This document shows, piece after piece, positions 20,405 to 28,694 of a stretch of DNA of 64,000 nucleotides; position 1 is the first letter of the stretch, and each line of letters starts with the position of its first letter. A program made the position numbers and the translations under genes. Source of the stretch: Pontixanthobacter luteolus (GTDB lineage Bacteria; Pseudomonadota; Alphaproteobacteria; Sphingomonadales; Sphingomonadaceae); contig NZ_WTYP01000001.1 in assembly GCF_009828095.1 (NCBI RefSeq), positions 496,001 to 560,000 on the forward strand. Direction: 5' to 3'. A model generated the notes under the pieces. It saw nothing but the letters and a program-made list of their open reading frames with translations. It did no database searches and was not told where the DNA came from.

Positions 20405-20937
20405 TGAGCCGCATTGGTAAGAGGGCTGTTGCTATTCCGGGCGGTGTTACCGCCAATATCGAGAATGGCACACTCAGCGTGAAGGGGCCCAAGGGCACCC
20501 TGTCGATGGGTCTGGCCGAAGACATCGAATACAAAGTCGAAGGCGACGAGATTTCGGTACTGCCGGCGAACAAGTCGCGTCGTGCCCGGGATTTCTGGGG
20601 CATGCAGCGTACGCTGGTCTCGAACCTCGTCCAGGGCGTCACCGAAGGTTTCAGCAAGACGCTTGAAATCACCGGCGTTGGTTATCGTGCACAGGCGCAG
20701 GGCCAGAAGCTCAAGCTTCAGCTCGGCTTCAGCCACGATGTCGACATCGACGTTCCGCAGGGTCTGGATGTGAAGACACCGGATCAGACGACTGTAATCA
20801 TTAGCGGTATGGACAAGCAGGCCGTTGGCCAGCTTGCCGCCGAAATTCGCCGCTGGCGCAAGCCTGAGCCGTATAAGGGCAAGGGTATCAAGTACCAGGG
20901 CGAATACGTCTTCCGCAAGGAAGGGAAGAAGAAGTAA
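20404..20937 (+). CDS. rplF: 50S ribosomal protein L6
   Basis: L6 sits near the sarcin-ricin loop in the factor-binding region. The 177-residue product begins [15 protein letters not shown] and ends with the signature [20 protein letters not shown]. It overlaps rpsH by one base, and rplR starts after a single base. Confidence 0.97.
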   Translation: MSRIGKRAVAIPGGVTANIENGTLSVKGPKGTLSMGLAEDIEYKVEGDEISVLPANKSRRARDFWGMQRTLVSNLVQGVTEGFSKTLEITGVGYRAQAQGQKLKLQLGFSHDVDIDVPQGLDVKTPDQTTVIISGMDKQAVGQLAAEIRRWRKPEPYKGKGIKYQGEYVFRKEGKKK

Positions 20938-20938
20938 G

Positions 20939-21283
20939 ATGGCAAAACTATCTCTCTTTGAACGCCGCCGTCGCCGTGTTCGTACGGCACTGCGCAGCCG
21001 CGCTGGCGATCGTCCCCGTCTGTCCGTGCACCGCACCGGCCGTCACATCTACGCTCAGATCATCGACGACAAGGACGGACGCACTGTTGCATCCGCTTCG
21101 ACTCTCGGTGCGAAGAACTCGGGTGCGAACGTCGATGCTGCTGTAACGGTCGGCAAGGATATTGCTGCTGCTGCCAAGAAGGCCGGCGTAACCACTGTCG
21201 TGTTCGATCGCGGCGGTTTCCTTTTCCATGGCCGCGTCAAGGCGCTGGCCGATGCCGCCCGTGAAGGCGGGCTGGAGTTCTGA
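20939..21283 (+). CDS. rplR: 50S ribosomal protein L18
   Basis: L18 binds 5S rRNA with L5. The 114-residue product has [20 protein letters not shown] and the conserved end [20 protein letters not shown] followed by [11 protein letters not shown] 20939 gives [15 protein letters not shown]; an earlier in-frame start at 20825 lies inside rplF and is rejected. Confidence 0.97.
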   Translation: MAKLSLFERRRRRVRTALRSRAGDRPRLSVHRTGRHIYAQIIDDKDGRTVASASTLGAKNSGANVDAAVTVGKDIAAAAKKAGVTTVVFDRGGFLFHGRVKALADAAREGGLEF

Positions 21284-21285
21284 TC

Positions 21286-22125
21286 ATGGCTGACGAAAAG
21301 AAAACGCCTGAAGCCGAAGCAGCCAAGACCGACGAAGTGAAGGTCGAAGCAGCAGCGGTTGAAGAAGCAAAGGTCGAAGCTACTCCGGAAGCGGAAAAGG
21401 CTGCCGAGACTGTCGAAACTCCGAAGGCCGACGCGCCGCCGGAACCGACTGCTCAGGCACCTTCGGGTTCCGATGCTGCACCTCGCGAGCGTCAGGGCCG
21501 CGGTGGCCGTGACAACAATCGTGGTGGCGGCGGTGGCCGTGGCCGTGGTGGTCGTGACAACCGTCGCGGTGGACGCCGTGAAGAAGAAGATGATGGCATC
21601 ATCGAAAAGCTGGTCCACATCAACCGTGTCTCGAAGACGGTTAAGGGTGGTAAGCGCTTCGGTTTCGCCGCTCTCGTAGTGGTCGGTGACGGCCAGGGCC
21701 GGGTTGGCTTTGGTCACGGCAAGGCACGTGAAGTGCCGGAAGCCATCACCAAGGCGACTGCAGCTGCAAAGAAGAAAATGATCCGCGTCGCTTTGAAAGA
21801 AGGTCGCACGCTTCACCACGACGGCAACGGCCGCTTTGGTGCAGGCAAGGTCACTGTACGTTCGGCTCCGGCCGGTACCGGTATCATCGCAGGTGGTCCG
21901 ATGCGTGCAGTCTTCGAAAGCCTCGGCGTTGCCGACGTTGTGACCAAGTCGGTCGGCACGTCCAACCCGTACAACATGATCCGCGCCACTTTCGACGCGC
22001 TGGCCAACCAGACTTCTCCGAAGTCGGTCGCTCAGCGCCGGGGCAAGAAGGTCGCTGACCTTCTCGGCCGTGGTGGCGCAAGCGAGGCAGAGGCAGAAGC
22101 CGACGCCGCAGCTGTAGCGGAGTAA
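21286..22125 (+). CDS. rpsE: 30S ribosomal protein S5 with a long N-terminal extension
   Basis: S5 shapes the mRNA entry channel and affects accuracy. The S5 core starts near residue 104 ([19 protein letters not shown]) and is intact through [15 protein letters not shown] and [14 protein letters not shown]. Before it lies an extra head of about 100 residues, not found in E. coli S5. Residues 1-65 are Ala/Glu/Lys/Pro-rich, and residues 66-98 are Arg/Gly-rich with several RGG units such as [13 protein letters not shown]. The C-terminus adds an Ala/Glu tail. ATG 21286 follows rplR by two bases, so the extension is genuinely in frame and not a start error. Confidence 0.95.
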   Translation: MADEKKTPEAEAAKTDEVKVEAAAVEEAKVEATPEAEKAAETVETPKADAPPEPTAQAPSGSDAAPRERQGRGGRDNNRGGGGGRGRGGRDNRRGGRREEEDDGIIEKLVHINRVSKTVKGGKRFGFAALVVVGDGQGRVGFGHGKAREVPEAITKATAAAKKKMIRVALKEGRTLHHDGNGRFGAGKVTVRSAPAGTGIIAGGPMRAVFESLGVADVVTKSVGTSNPYNMIRATFDALANQTSPKSVAQRRGKKVADLLGRGGASEAEAEADAAAVAE

Positions 22126-22130
22126 GACAG

Positions 22131-22316
22131 ATGGCTGACAAGAAAACCATCAAGATCAAGCAGATCGGTTCGCCGATCCGCCGCCCTAAAGACCAGCGCC
22201 AGACGCTGATCGGCCTGGGTCTGAACAAGATGCACAAGGTCGTCGAACTGCAGGACACCCCTGAAGTTCGCGGCGCGGTAGCAAAGCTGCCGCACCTTGT
22301 TGCAGTCGTCGATTGA
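22131..22316 (+). CDS. rpmD: 50S ribosomal protein L30
   Basis: The 61-residue product shows the L30 pattern: [40 protein letters not shown] and a short end. L30 binds 23S rRNA on the solvent side and is dispensable in some bacteria. Five bases separate it from rpsE. A hairpin follows before rplO. Confidence 0.96.
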   Translation: MADKKTIKIKQIGSPIRRPKDQRQTLIGLGLNKMHKVVELQDTPEVRGAVAKLPHLVAVVD

Positions 22317-22337
22317 TCTAAACTCAATTGATTTAGG

Positions 22338-22364
22338 CGGCCCGGTCTTGTACCGGGCCGTTTC
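22338..22364 (+). terminator. Hairpin after rpmD, weak terminator or attenuator
   Basis: CGGCCCGGT at 22338-22346 pairs perfectly with ACCGGGCCG at 22352-22360 around a 5-base loop, followed only by TTTCC. The stem is very stable but the T-run is short. Partial termination or 3'-end protection inside the spc region is possible. Confidence 0.55.
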
Positions 22365-22402
22365 CATTCAGCGCGAACAAAAGCGAAAGCGAGTGCACAC
22401 TC

Positions 22403-22942
22403 ATGAAACTTAACGATCTCAGAGATAACCCAGGCGCACGTAAGGTGCGTACCCGTGTCGGCCGTGGTATCGGTTCCGGCAAGGGCAAGACCGCTGGCCG
22501 AGGCCAGAAGGGTCAGAAATCCCGTTCGGGTGTTGCCGTAAAGGGCTTTGAAGGCGGCCAGATGCCGCTTCACATGCGTCTTCCAAAGCGCGGCTTCAAC
22601 AATCCGTTCGGCAAGGACTTTGCCGAAGTGAACATCGGGATGATCCAGAAGTTCATCGACGACAAGAAGCTCGACGCCAAGAAAGACATCGATCACGCAG
22701 CCCTCAAGGCTGCCGGTCTCGCTCGTGGCGGCAAAGACGGTGTTCGTCTGCTCGGCAAGGGTGAAATCAAGGCAAAGGCCAAGTTCATCGTGAACGGTGC
22801 ATCCAAGGGTGCCATCGAAGCGGTTGAAAAAGCTGGCGGCTCGGTAGAAGTTCTTCCGGCTCCGAAGCACGATGGCGGCCAGGGCGACAAAGCGCCCAAG
22901 GGCAAGGCTTTCGAGCGTAAAGACGGTAAGAAGTCCAAATAA
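22403..22942 (+). CDS. rplO: 50S ribosomal protein L15
   Basis: L15 is an assembly protein of the large subunit. The product opens with [20 protein letters not shown], has [20 protein letters not shown] and [18 protein letters not shown]. At 179 residues it is about 35 longer than E. coli L15; the extra residues form a Lys/Gly-rich C-terminal tail after residue 150. It sits 86 bases after rpmD and 116 before secY. Confidence 0.96.
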   Translation: MKLNDLRDNPGARKVRTRVGRGIGSGKGKTAGRGQKGQKSRSGVAVKGFEGGQMPLHMRLPKRGFNNPFGKDFAEVNIGMIQKFIDDKKLDAKKDIDHAALKAAGLARGGKDGVRLLGKGEIKAKAKFIVNGASKGAIEAVEKAGGSVEVLPAPKHDGGQGDKAPKGKAFERKDGKKSK

Positions 22943-22952
22943 TCAGGTTAAA

Positions 22953-22991
22953 TAGGGGGCGGGGGTTCGACATCGTGCGCCTCGCTCCCTA
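22953..22991 (+). other. Hairpin upstream of secY
   Basis: TAGGGGGCG at 22953-22961 pairs with CGCTCCCTA at 22983-22991 (one G-U). It lies in the 116-bp spacer between rplO and secY. No T-run follows. It may be a processing or stability element. Confidence 0.35.
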
Positions 22992-23058
22992 TGTATCCTC
23001 CTCAAGTCGGGCCAACCACATTGAGGACCCGGCGTTTGACCAGGATTTGTAAGTTCTC

Positions 23059-24405
23059 ATGGCATCACGCGCCGACAATATCGCGAGCAATCTAAGCCTC
23101 GCCAATTTCTCGAAAGCCACCGAGCTCAAGAACCGTATCTGGTTCACAATCGGTGCGCTGATCGTATTCCGTTTCCTCAGCTTCGTTCCGCTGCCCGGTA
23201 TTGATCCCGTGGAGCTTGCGGCATTCAACGAACGCACGCAGGGCGGGATCCTCGACATTTTCAACACCTTCACCGGTGGTGCGCTCGAAAATATGAGCCT
23301 CATCGCGTTGGGTGTGATGCCGTATATTACGGCATCGATCGTGATCCAGATGGCGGCGTCGCTGCATCCCGCACTCGCGGCCCTCAAGAAAGAGGGGCAG
23401 ACCGGACGACAGAAGCTGAACCAGTACACGCGCTACGGCACCGTGCTGCTATGCTCGATCCAGGGTTTCTTCATTGCGCAGAACGCTGTCACTCAAGGGT
23501 TCGCGGTAACCGGCGATCAGCTATTTTACATCGTCGCGATCATCAACCTCGTTGGCGGCACCATGTTCCTGCTGTGGCTGGGTGAACAGATCACCTCGCG
23601 CGGGATTGGCAACGGCGTTTCGCTGATCATCATGGCGGGCATCGTCGCCCAGTTCCCGAGTTTTGTCGCCAACATGTTTGAAGGCGGCCGTACCGGTCAG
23701 ATTGGCCCGGCAATTATCGTTGGCTTCGTGCTTATGGTGGTCGGCCTGATCCTGTTCATCTGCTTCATGGAGCGTGCGCAGCGCCGTCTTCTGATCCAGT
23801 ATCCCAAGCGGGCCAGTGCGCGCGGCATGATGCAGGCAGATCGTTCGCACCTTCCGCTCAAGCTCAACACCGCCGGTGTTATCCCGCCGATTTTCGCCAG
23901 CTCGCTCTTGCTGCTTCCGCTGACGATCACTCAGTTCGCCGGTACCAACCTGGACACCAGCACCAGCGCAGGCGGCTTCATGCAGCAGGTGCTTCAGTAT
24001 CTGCAGCACGGACAGCCACTGTACATGACGCTGTATGCTGTCGGCATCATCTTCTTCTGCTTCTTCTACACCGCGGTTGTCTTCAACCCCGAGGAGACTG
24101 CGGAAAATCTGAAGAAGAATGGCGGTTTCATCCCAGGCATCCGTCCGGGCAAACGCACGGCCGATTATCTCGATTATGTACTGACCCGTATCACGGTCGT
24201 TGGTGCGCTGTATCTGACACTCGTCTGTGTTCTTCCGGAATATGTGATCGCCCAGACAGGCGTGCCATTGTTCCTGGGCGGGACGAGCCTGCTGATTGTC
24301 GTGAACGTAACTGTGGACACGATCAGTCAGATCCAGTCTCACCTTCTTGCGCACCAGTATGGTGACCTTATCAAGAAGGCCAAGCTGAAGGGGCGGCTGC
24401 GCTGA
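23059..24405 (+). CDS. secY: Protein translocase subunit SecY
   Basis: SecY forms the protein-conducting channel of the inner membrane with SecE and SecG. The 448-residue product has the expected ten membrane segments. Recognisable blocks are FRFLSFVPLPGIDP in the plug/TM1 region, GVMPYITASIVIQ (TM2), GNGVSLIIMAGI, RRLLIQYPKR in the cytoplasmic loop, LPLKLNTAGVIPPIFASS and FNPEETAENLKKNGGFIPGI. It lies between rplO and adk, the usual order. Confidence 0.97.
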   Translation: MASRADNIASNLSLANFSKATELKNRIWFTIGALIVFRFLSFVPLPGIDPVELAAFNERTQGGILDIFNTFTGGALENMSLIALGVMPYITASIVIQMAASLHPALAALKKEGQTGRQKLNQYTRYGTVLLCSIQGFFIAQNAVTQGFAVTGDQLFYIVAIINLVGGTMFLLWLGEQITSRGIGNGVSLIIMAGIVAQFPSFVANMFEGGRTGQIGPAIIVGFVLMVVGLILFICFMERAQRRLLIQYPKRASARGMMQADRSHLPLKLNTAGVIPPIFASSLLLLPLTITQFAGTNLDTSTSAGGFMQQVLQYLQHGQPLYMTLYAVGIIFFCFFYTAVVFNPEETAENLKKNGGFIPGIRPGKRTADYLDYVLTRITVVGALYLTLVCVLPEYVIAQTGVPLFLGGTSLLIVVNVTVDTISQIQSHLLAHQYGDLIKKAKLKGRLR

Positions 24406-24456
24406 TAGCGCGGCAATCGCCGGCAACACAGACACTAAGCTAACAGGGGTTTCTGC

Positions 24457-25101
24457 GTGAACATCATTCTTCTGGGGCCTCCTGGGGCTGGCAAAGGAAC
24501 CCAGGCTAGCAGCCTAGAATCGCGCCACGGCATGCTTCAGCTGTCGACCGGCGACATGCTGCGTGAAACCCGCAAGGCGGATACGGAACTGGGGCGTCAG
24601 GTTGCTGACGTGATGGATTCCGGTGCGCTCGTCTCAGACGAGATTGTTTCGGCAATGATCGACGCAAAACTGGCAGACATGCCAGAGACCACGGGCGCAA
24701 TCTTCGACGGTTACCCGCGGACCGAGGCGCAGGCACTTTCGCTGGACGAGATTCTTTCCAAGCATGGCCGCACGCTCGATCACGTTATCGAGCTTGAGGT
24801 AAACGAAGACGCGCTGGTTGACCGGATTACCGGACGCTACACCTGCGCTAAATGCGGCGCCGGTTATCATGATCGCCACAAGCTGCCTGCGACAGAGGGT
24901 GTTTGTGACAAATGCGGCTCGACCGAGTTCAAGCGGCGCGCCGACGATAATGAGGAAACGGTGCGCACCCGGATGCAGGAATACCGGGCCAAGACCGCCC
25001 CGATCCTGCCAATCTACGAAGCGCGCGGCATTGTCAGCCGGGTCGACGGAATGGCGAGTATCGAAGATGTCACCGCAGCGCTCGACGGGATACTGAAATA
25101 G
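24457..25101 (+). CDS. adk: Adenylate kinase
   Basis: Adk interconverts ATP plus AMP and two ADP in the cytoplasm. The 214-residue product has the P-loop GPPGAGKGTQ (7-16), the AMP-binding STGDMLR segment and the FDGYPRTEAQA motif. The LID domain carries four cysteines (130, 133, 150 and 153), so this is the zinc-binding long form. The start is GTG at 24457. It is the usual neighbour of secY; the next ribosomal gene, rpsM, lies 2.7 kb downstream beyond two unrelated genes. Confidence 0.97.
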   Translation: MNIILLGPPGAGKGTQASSLESRHGMLQLSTGDMLRETRKADTELGRQVADVMDSGALVSDEIVSAMIDAKLADMPETTGAIFDGYPRTEAQALSLDEILSKHGRTLDHVIELEVNEDALVDRITGRYTCAKCGAGYHDRHKLPATEGVCDKCGSTEFKRRADDNEETVRTRMQEYRAKTAPILPIYEARGIVSRVDGMASIEDVTAALDGILK

Positions 25102-25206
25102 AGCTGGTCTGACGCAGGCTTGGCCTGAAACAGGATTGAAGCTGGTCCAACACCCCTTTTCAAGCATTGCTCGCCATGGGATAGGGTGCGCATGCAAGGG
25201 GTTATC

Positions 25207-25911
25207 ATGACACGTTTTCTGAAAATTGCGGCTTTGGGCGCGCTGGCCTTTTCTGCGCCGGCGCAGGCAGAGGTGATCGCTGAAACGCAGGGCGCCTTCG
25301 TCACTCGCGACAGCCAGACGGTTTCGGCGGATTTGCGCGAGACCTGGATGCTTCTGATCTCCCCCGCTAAGTGGTGGAATTCCGCGCACACATTCTCCGG
25401 CGAATCAGCGAATATGACCCTCACCCCGCAGGCTGGCGGGTGTTTCTGCGAGCGAATTCCGGCAAAGGAAACTGCATCCACCATCGGCCTTGCGGGAAGC
25501 GTCGAGCATATGTCGGTCGTGCTGGCTATCCCGGATCAGGCGCTGCGCATGGAAGGCGCGCTCGGGCCGTTGCAGAGCGAGCCGGTCAAGGCCGTGTTGA
25601 CCGTCACCCTGTCCGAAAGTGACGCCGGGACAAAGATTGATTTCGAATATGCAGTTGCCGGTTTCATGAGGTTCGAAACGGCTGCCATCGCCAAGGCGGT
25701 GGACGGCGTGATCAGCCAGCAGCTGAACGGGCTTTCTGAACAACTGGGGCCTGTCGCAGCCGCGCCTGAAGCGGAAGATGAAGCCGTCGCGGAAGACGGG
25801 GCTGAAGCTGCGGACAGCGGTGATGCTGACGAAAACCCTGCCGAGGAAGCTGCAGAAGATCCCCGCATTTCGGTGGATGAGGCGTTTGGCGATCTCGACC
25901 CCGGCAACTGA
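25207..25911 (+). CDS. Exported SRPBCC-like protein with acidic tail
   Basis: The 234-residue product has a signal peptide ending at APAQAEV. A domain that resembles the START/SRPBCC (polyketide cyclase-like) ligand-binding fold follows, with DLRETWMLLISPAKWW at the start and the DAGTKIDFEYAVAGF strand. Residues from about 185 onward form a Glu/Ala/Asp-rich tail ending in a short DEAFGDLDPGN stretch. A function cannot be given. ATG 25207 was preferred because the signal peptide then begins at MTRFLKIAAL. It sits between adk and gdhA, where most relatives have rpsM. Confidence 0.72.
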   Translation: MTRFLKIAALGALAFSAPAQAEVIAETQGAFVTRDSQTVSADLRETWMLLISPAKWWNSAHTFSGESANMTLTPQAGGCFCERIPAKETASTIGLAGSVEHMSVVLAIPDQALRMEGALGPLQSEPVKAVLTVTLSESDAGTKIDFEYAVAGFMRFETAAIAKAVDGVISQQLNGLSEQLGPVAAAPEAEDEAVAEDGAEAADSGDADENPAEEAAEDPRISVDEAFGDLDPGN

Positions 25912-26071
25912 AAGTGCGCGAAATGCTTGGATGAAGCGGATCGTCCGCTAAGGTGCCTTCCAGGAGATTGATGCGAGTCGCCGCAAGACGCAGACAGCAT
26001 TCATTTCTAGGTCGCAAAATTCTGGTTTCCGGATCGATCGATCTGGACGCGATAGGGGGAGAGTAGCGACC
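25912..26071 (+). promoter_or_regulatory. gdhA upstream region with inverted repeat
   Basis: AGCGGA at 25935-25940 and TCCGCT at 25944-25949 form a compact palindrome with a 3-base centre. TTGGAT at 25927-25932 followed after 16 bases by TAAGGT is a possible weak promoter overlapping it. A second palindromic run, GATCGATCGATC, lies at 26034-26045. These are candidate operator sites for gdhA; no known regulator motif is recognised. Confidence 0.35.
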
Positions 26072-27427
26072 ATGGCTGTATCTGATCACGTAGACCTTTC
26101 GACTTTCATGGAAGGCGTGAAGAAACGCAATCCGGGCCAAACCGAATTCATCCAGGCGGTCCAGGAGGTCGCGCAGGACGTTTTCGACTTCATCGACGAC
26201 AAAGAGGAATATCACGCGGCACAGATCCTGCGGCGGATTGCAGAGCCAGACCGCGTGGTCAGTTTCCGCGTGTGCTGGGAAGATGACAACCATTGCATCC
26301 GTGTGCAGCGCGGTTGGCGCGTCCAGAACAACAATGCGATCGGCCCTTACAAAGGCGGCATCCGGTTTCATTCCAGCGTCAATGAAAGCGTGCTGAAATT
26401 CCTCGCATTCGAGCAGACCTTCAAGAACTCGCTCACCGGCTTGCCGATGGGCGGGGGCAAGGGCGGTTCCAACTTCAACCCCAAGGGCAAGTCCGACAGC
26501 GAAGTGATGCGTTTCTGTCAGTCGTTCATGACGGAACTCTACCGGCATATCGGGCCGGACACCGATGTCCCCGCTGGCGATATCGGAGTCGGGGGGCGCG
26601 AAATTGGCTACATGTTCGGCCAGTACAAACGCATTACCAACCGCTGGGAAGGCGTTTTGACCGGCAAGGCAATCGAATATGGCGGCTCGCAGATGCGGCC
26701 TGAGGCGACCGGTTACGGCGCGGTTTATTTCCTGCAGAACATGCTCAAGCATAAAGGTGAGGATGTAGAAGGGAAGACCGCTGTCATCTCCGGCTCCGGC
26801 AATGTCGCCACACATGCGGCGGAAAAGATCGTCCAGCTGGGCGGCAAGGTTCTGACCCTCTCGGACAGCGGCGGCTTCATTTACGATCCCGACGGCATCG
26901 ATCAGGAAAAGATCGACTGGGTGAAAAACCTGAAAAACGTGCGGCGCGGGCGGATCAGCGAATATGCTGATCACTTCACCAATGCCTCCTTCCACGAAGG
27001 CAAGCGGCCATGGGATGTGACCTGCGACGTGGCGCTGCCGTGTGCCACGCAAAACGAACTCAACGAGGCGGAAGCGCGCGAGCTGGTATCCAATGGCGTT
27101 CAGGCGGTTTCGGAAGGGGCGAACATGCCCACCACGCTTGAAGGCGTTCATGTGTTCCACGATGCCAAGATCATGTACGGTCCGGGCAAGGCCGCGAATG
27201 CTGGCGGCGTCGCAGTTTCGGGCCTGGAGATGAGCCAGAATTCGGAGCGCATCAGCTGGAACCAGGAGCGCCTCGGCGACATGCTGACCGAACTGATGGA
27301 AGGCATCCACGGCAAATGCGTTGAATATGGCGACACAGGCGATGGCTATGTCGACTATGTCAAAGGGGCCAATATTGCAGGCTTCAAGAAGGTTGCCGAC
27401 GCGATGCTGGCATTCGGTGTCGTCTGA
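26072..27427 (+). CDS. gdhA: NADP-specific glutamate dehydrogenase
   Basis: This hexameric enzyme makes glutamate from 2-oxoglutarate and ammonia with NADPH, so it links nitrogen assimilation to the TCA cycle. The 451-residue length is that of the small hexameric class. Visible residues are K94 in GPYKGGIRFH, catalytic Lys about 130 in LPMGGGKGGSNF and Asp about 170 in VPAGDIGVGGREIGYM. The nucleotide-binding loop SGSGNVATHAAEK lies near residue 243. NADP rather than NAD specificity is inferred from this overall type and was not tested. It interrupts the usual adk-rpsM neighbourhood. Confidence 0.94.
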   Translation: MAVSDHVDLSTFMEGVKKRNPGQTEFIQAVQEVAQDVFDFIDDKEEYHAAQILRRIAEPDRVVSFRVCWEDDNHCIRVQRGWRVQNNNAIGPYKGGIRFHSSVNESVLKFLAFEQTFKNSLTGLPMGGGKGGSNFNPKGKSDSEVMRFCQSFMTELYRHIGPDTDVPAGDIGVGGREIGYMFGQYKRITNRWEGVLTGKAIEYGGSQMRPEATGYGAVYFLQNMLKHKGEDVEGKTAVISGSGNVATHAAEKIVQLGGKVLTLSDSGGFIYDPDGIDQEKIDWVKNLKNVRRGRISEYADHFTNASFHEGKRPWDVTCDVALPCATQNELNEAEARELVSNGVQAVSEGANMPTTLEGVHVFHDAKIMYGPGKAANAGGVAVSGLEMSQNSERISWNQERLGDMLTELMEGIHGKCVEYGDTGDGYVDYVKGANIAGFKKVADAMLAFGVV

Positions 27428-27562
27428 CACTTGCGAGCTGGTTTGAAGCGCCGGATTTATGACTGAACGGGCCAGCTGGGGTAGGGGGCTTGCATTATCC
27501 GGACGCAGCCCCATCTGGTGTGCCTGGCCCGGGTTTGTTGTGCCTTGGAAGGTGTTTGCCTG

Positions 27563-27590
27563 TTGACCTAACAGGCGAATCCATTTAAGC
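27563..27590 (+). promoter_or_regulatory. Candidate promoter of the rpsM-rpoA operon
   Basis: TTGACC at 27563-27568 and TTAAGC at 27585-27590 are spaced by 16 bases, with GCGCCC following. The AGCGCGCC tail matches that of the S10 promoter at 12721. Two ribosomal operons thus share the same sequence from the -10 end into the start region, which supports both assignments. Confidence 0.55.
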
Positions 27591-27617
27591 GCGCCCTCAT
27601 TCGGCAGTTTCGAATCC

Positions 27618-27661
27618 GTCCGGCAGGCAGCAGCCTTCATTCTGCGCCATCCGGACTTTTT
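27618..27661 (+). terminator. Attenuator-like hairpin in the rpsM leader
   Basis: GTCCGG at 27618-27623 pairs with CCGGAC at 27651-27656, with an inner GCAG/CTGC pair (27627-27630 with 27642-27645), and TTTTT follows at 27657-27661. It lies after the candidate promoter and 110 bases before rpsM, so it would act on the operon's own transcript. Confidence 0.6.
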
Positions 27662-27770
27662 GCGTTAGCAAGTTCGAGGCGGCTGAATAAACAACGCTAT
27701 GAGATAGAGGCACGCCCTTTTCCGATACGCGGAAAATCAGTGTGATCCTCTGTGGAGCATGGAGAAGTAA

Positions 27771-28139
27771 GTGGCTCGTATTGCCGGGGTAAACCTCCCC
27801 ACAAACAAGCGTGTAATCATCGCGCTCACCTATATTCACGGGATTGGCCGCACAACGGCTGTCCGCATCGCTGACAAGCTTGGCATCGATCACGCCCGCC
27901 GGGTGCAGGATCTTTCGGACGCTGAAGTCCTTTCGATCCGTGAAACGATTGACGCCGATCTTCAGGTCGAAGGTGACCTGCGTCGCGAAACTGCGATGAA
28001 CATCAAGCGCCTGATGGACCTTCGGTCCTATCGCGGCCTTCGTCATCGTAATGGCCTGCCTGTTCGCGGCCAGCGTACGCACACCAATGCCCGTACCCGC
28101 AAGGGTAAGGCGAAGCCCATCGCGGGCAAGAAGAAGTAA
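27771..28139 (+). CDS. rpsM: 30S ribosomal protein S13
   Basis: S13 lies in the 30S head and makes the inter-subunit bridge to L5. The 122-residue product starts [15 protein letters not shown] and contains [29 protein letters not shown] and [20 protein letters not shown]. The start codon is GTG, preceded by GGAGAAGT. No rpmJ gene precedes it in this window. Confidence 0.97.
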   Translation: MARIAGVNLPTNKRVIIALTYIHGIGRTTAVRIADKLGIDHARRVQDLSDAEVLSIRETIDADLQVEGDLRRETAMNIKRLMDLRSYRGLRHRNGLPVRGQRTHTNARTRKGKAKPIAGKKK

Positions 28140-28193
28140 GCGCGTTTTCCGCAGCTTACACAGTCTTCTTCCAGAAAATAGGAAACCGAAATT

Positions 28194-28583
28194 ATGGCAC
28201 GCGAACCAGGTCGGGTTAGAAAACGCGACAAAAAGAATATTTCGAGCGGCGTCGCGCACATCAACGCCAGCTTTAACAACACCATGATCACCATCACCGA
28301 CGCGCAGGGCAATGCTATCAGCTGGTCCAGCGCAGGCGCGATGGGCTTCAAGGGTAGTCGTAAATCGACACCTTATGCTGCTCAGGTCGCAGCAGACGAT
28401 GCCGGCAAGAAGGCCGCCGAGCACGGCGTCCGTACGCTGGAAGTTGAAGTGAAGGGCCCGGGATCGGGTCGTGAGAGTGCACTGCGCGGCCTTGCTGCTG
28501 TAGGTTTCACGATCACTTCGATCCGTGACGTAACGCCGATCCCGCATAACGGGGTCCGGCCTTCCAAGCGTCGCCGCGTCTGA
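28194..28583 (+). CDS. rpsK: 30S ribosomal protein S11
   Basis: S11 forms part of the platform near the mRNA exit. The 129-residue product contains [17 protein letters not shown], the [20 protein letters not shown] block and the conserved end [17 protein letters not shown] 111-bp structured gap separates it from rpoA. Confidence 0.97.
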   Translation: MAREPGRVRKRDKKNISSGVAHINASFNNTMITITDAQGNAISWSSAGAMGFKGSRKSTPYAAQVAADDAGKKAAEHGVRTLEVEVKGPGSGRESALRGLAAVGFTITSIRDVTPIPHNGVRPSKRRRV

Positions 28584-28595
28584 TCTGAACCTGCC

Positions 28596-28624
28596 TGGCG
28601 GCCCTGCGGGGTCGCCAAGTTTTT
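28596..28624 (+). terminator. Terminator-like hairpin between rpsK and rpoA
   Basis: A 9-bp stem (28596-28604 with 28609-28617, one G-U) closes on TGCG and is followed by AAG and TTTTT at 28620-28624. A strong intrinsic terminator inside the alpha operon suggests either attenuation of rpoA or an end for the rpsM-rpsK transcript. Confidence 0.65.
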
Positions 28625-28626
28625 CC

Positions 28627-28667
28627 GGACCGGACGCGTTGGGGTTAGGCACTCAACGCTTCGGTCC
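28627..28667 (+). other. Second hairpin in the rpoA leader
   Basis: GGACCG (28627-28632) pairs with CGGTCC (28662-28667), and GCGTTG (28636-28641) pairs with CAACGC (28654-28659), around a 12-base loop. It follows directly on the terminator-like hairpin and ends 27 bases before the rpoA start. Together they form a compact candidate regulatory leader. Confidence 0.5.
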
Positions 28668-28694
28668 AGCCCGCATCTGAACCAGGGGAATTTC

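Larger units (their letters stand above)
27428..27770 (+). other. 343-bp leader/intergenic region before rpsM
   Basis: No gene is supported. It contains the end of the gdhA transcript, a candidate promoter (27563-27590), a terminator-like hairpin (27618-27661) and the rpsM ribosome binding site GGAGAAGT at 27761-27768. This arrangement is that of a regulated leader for the alpha operon. Confidence 0.55.

Noticed and set aside
27571-27625. TTTCGAATCC at about 27608 looks like a tRNA T-loop
   Set aside because: No acceptor stem, anticodon arm or D-arm can be built around it; the nearby pairing is an attenuator-like hairpin instead.
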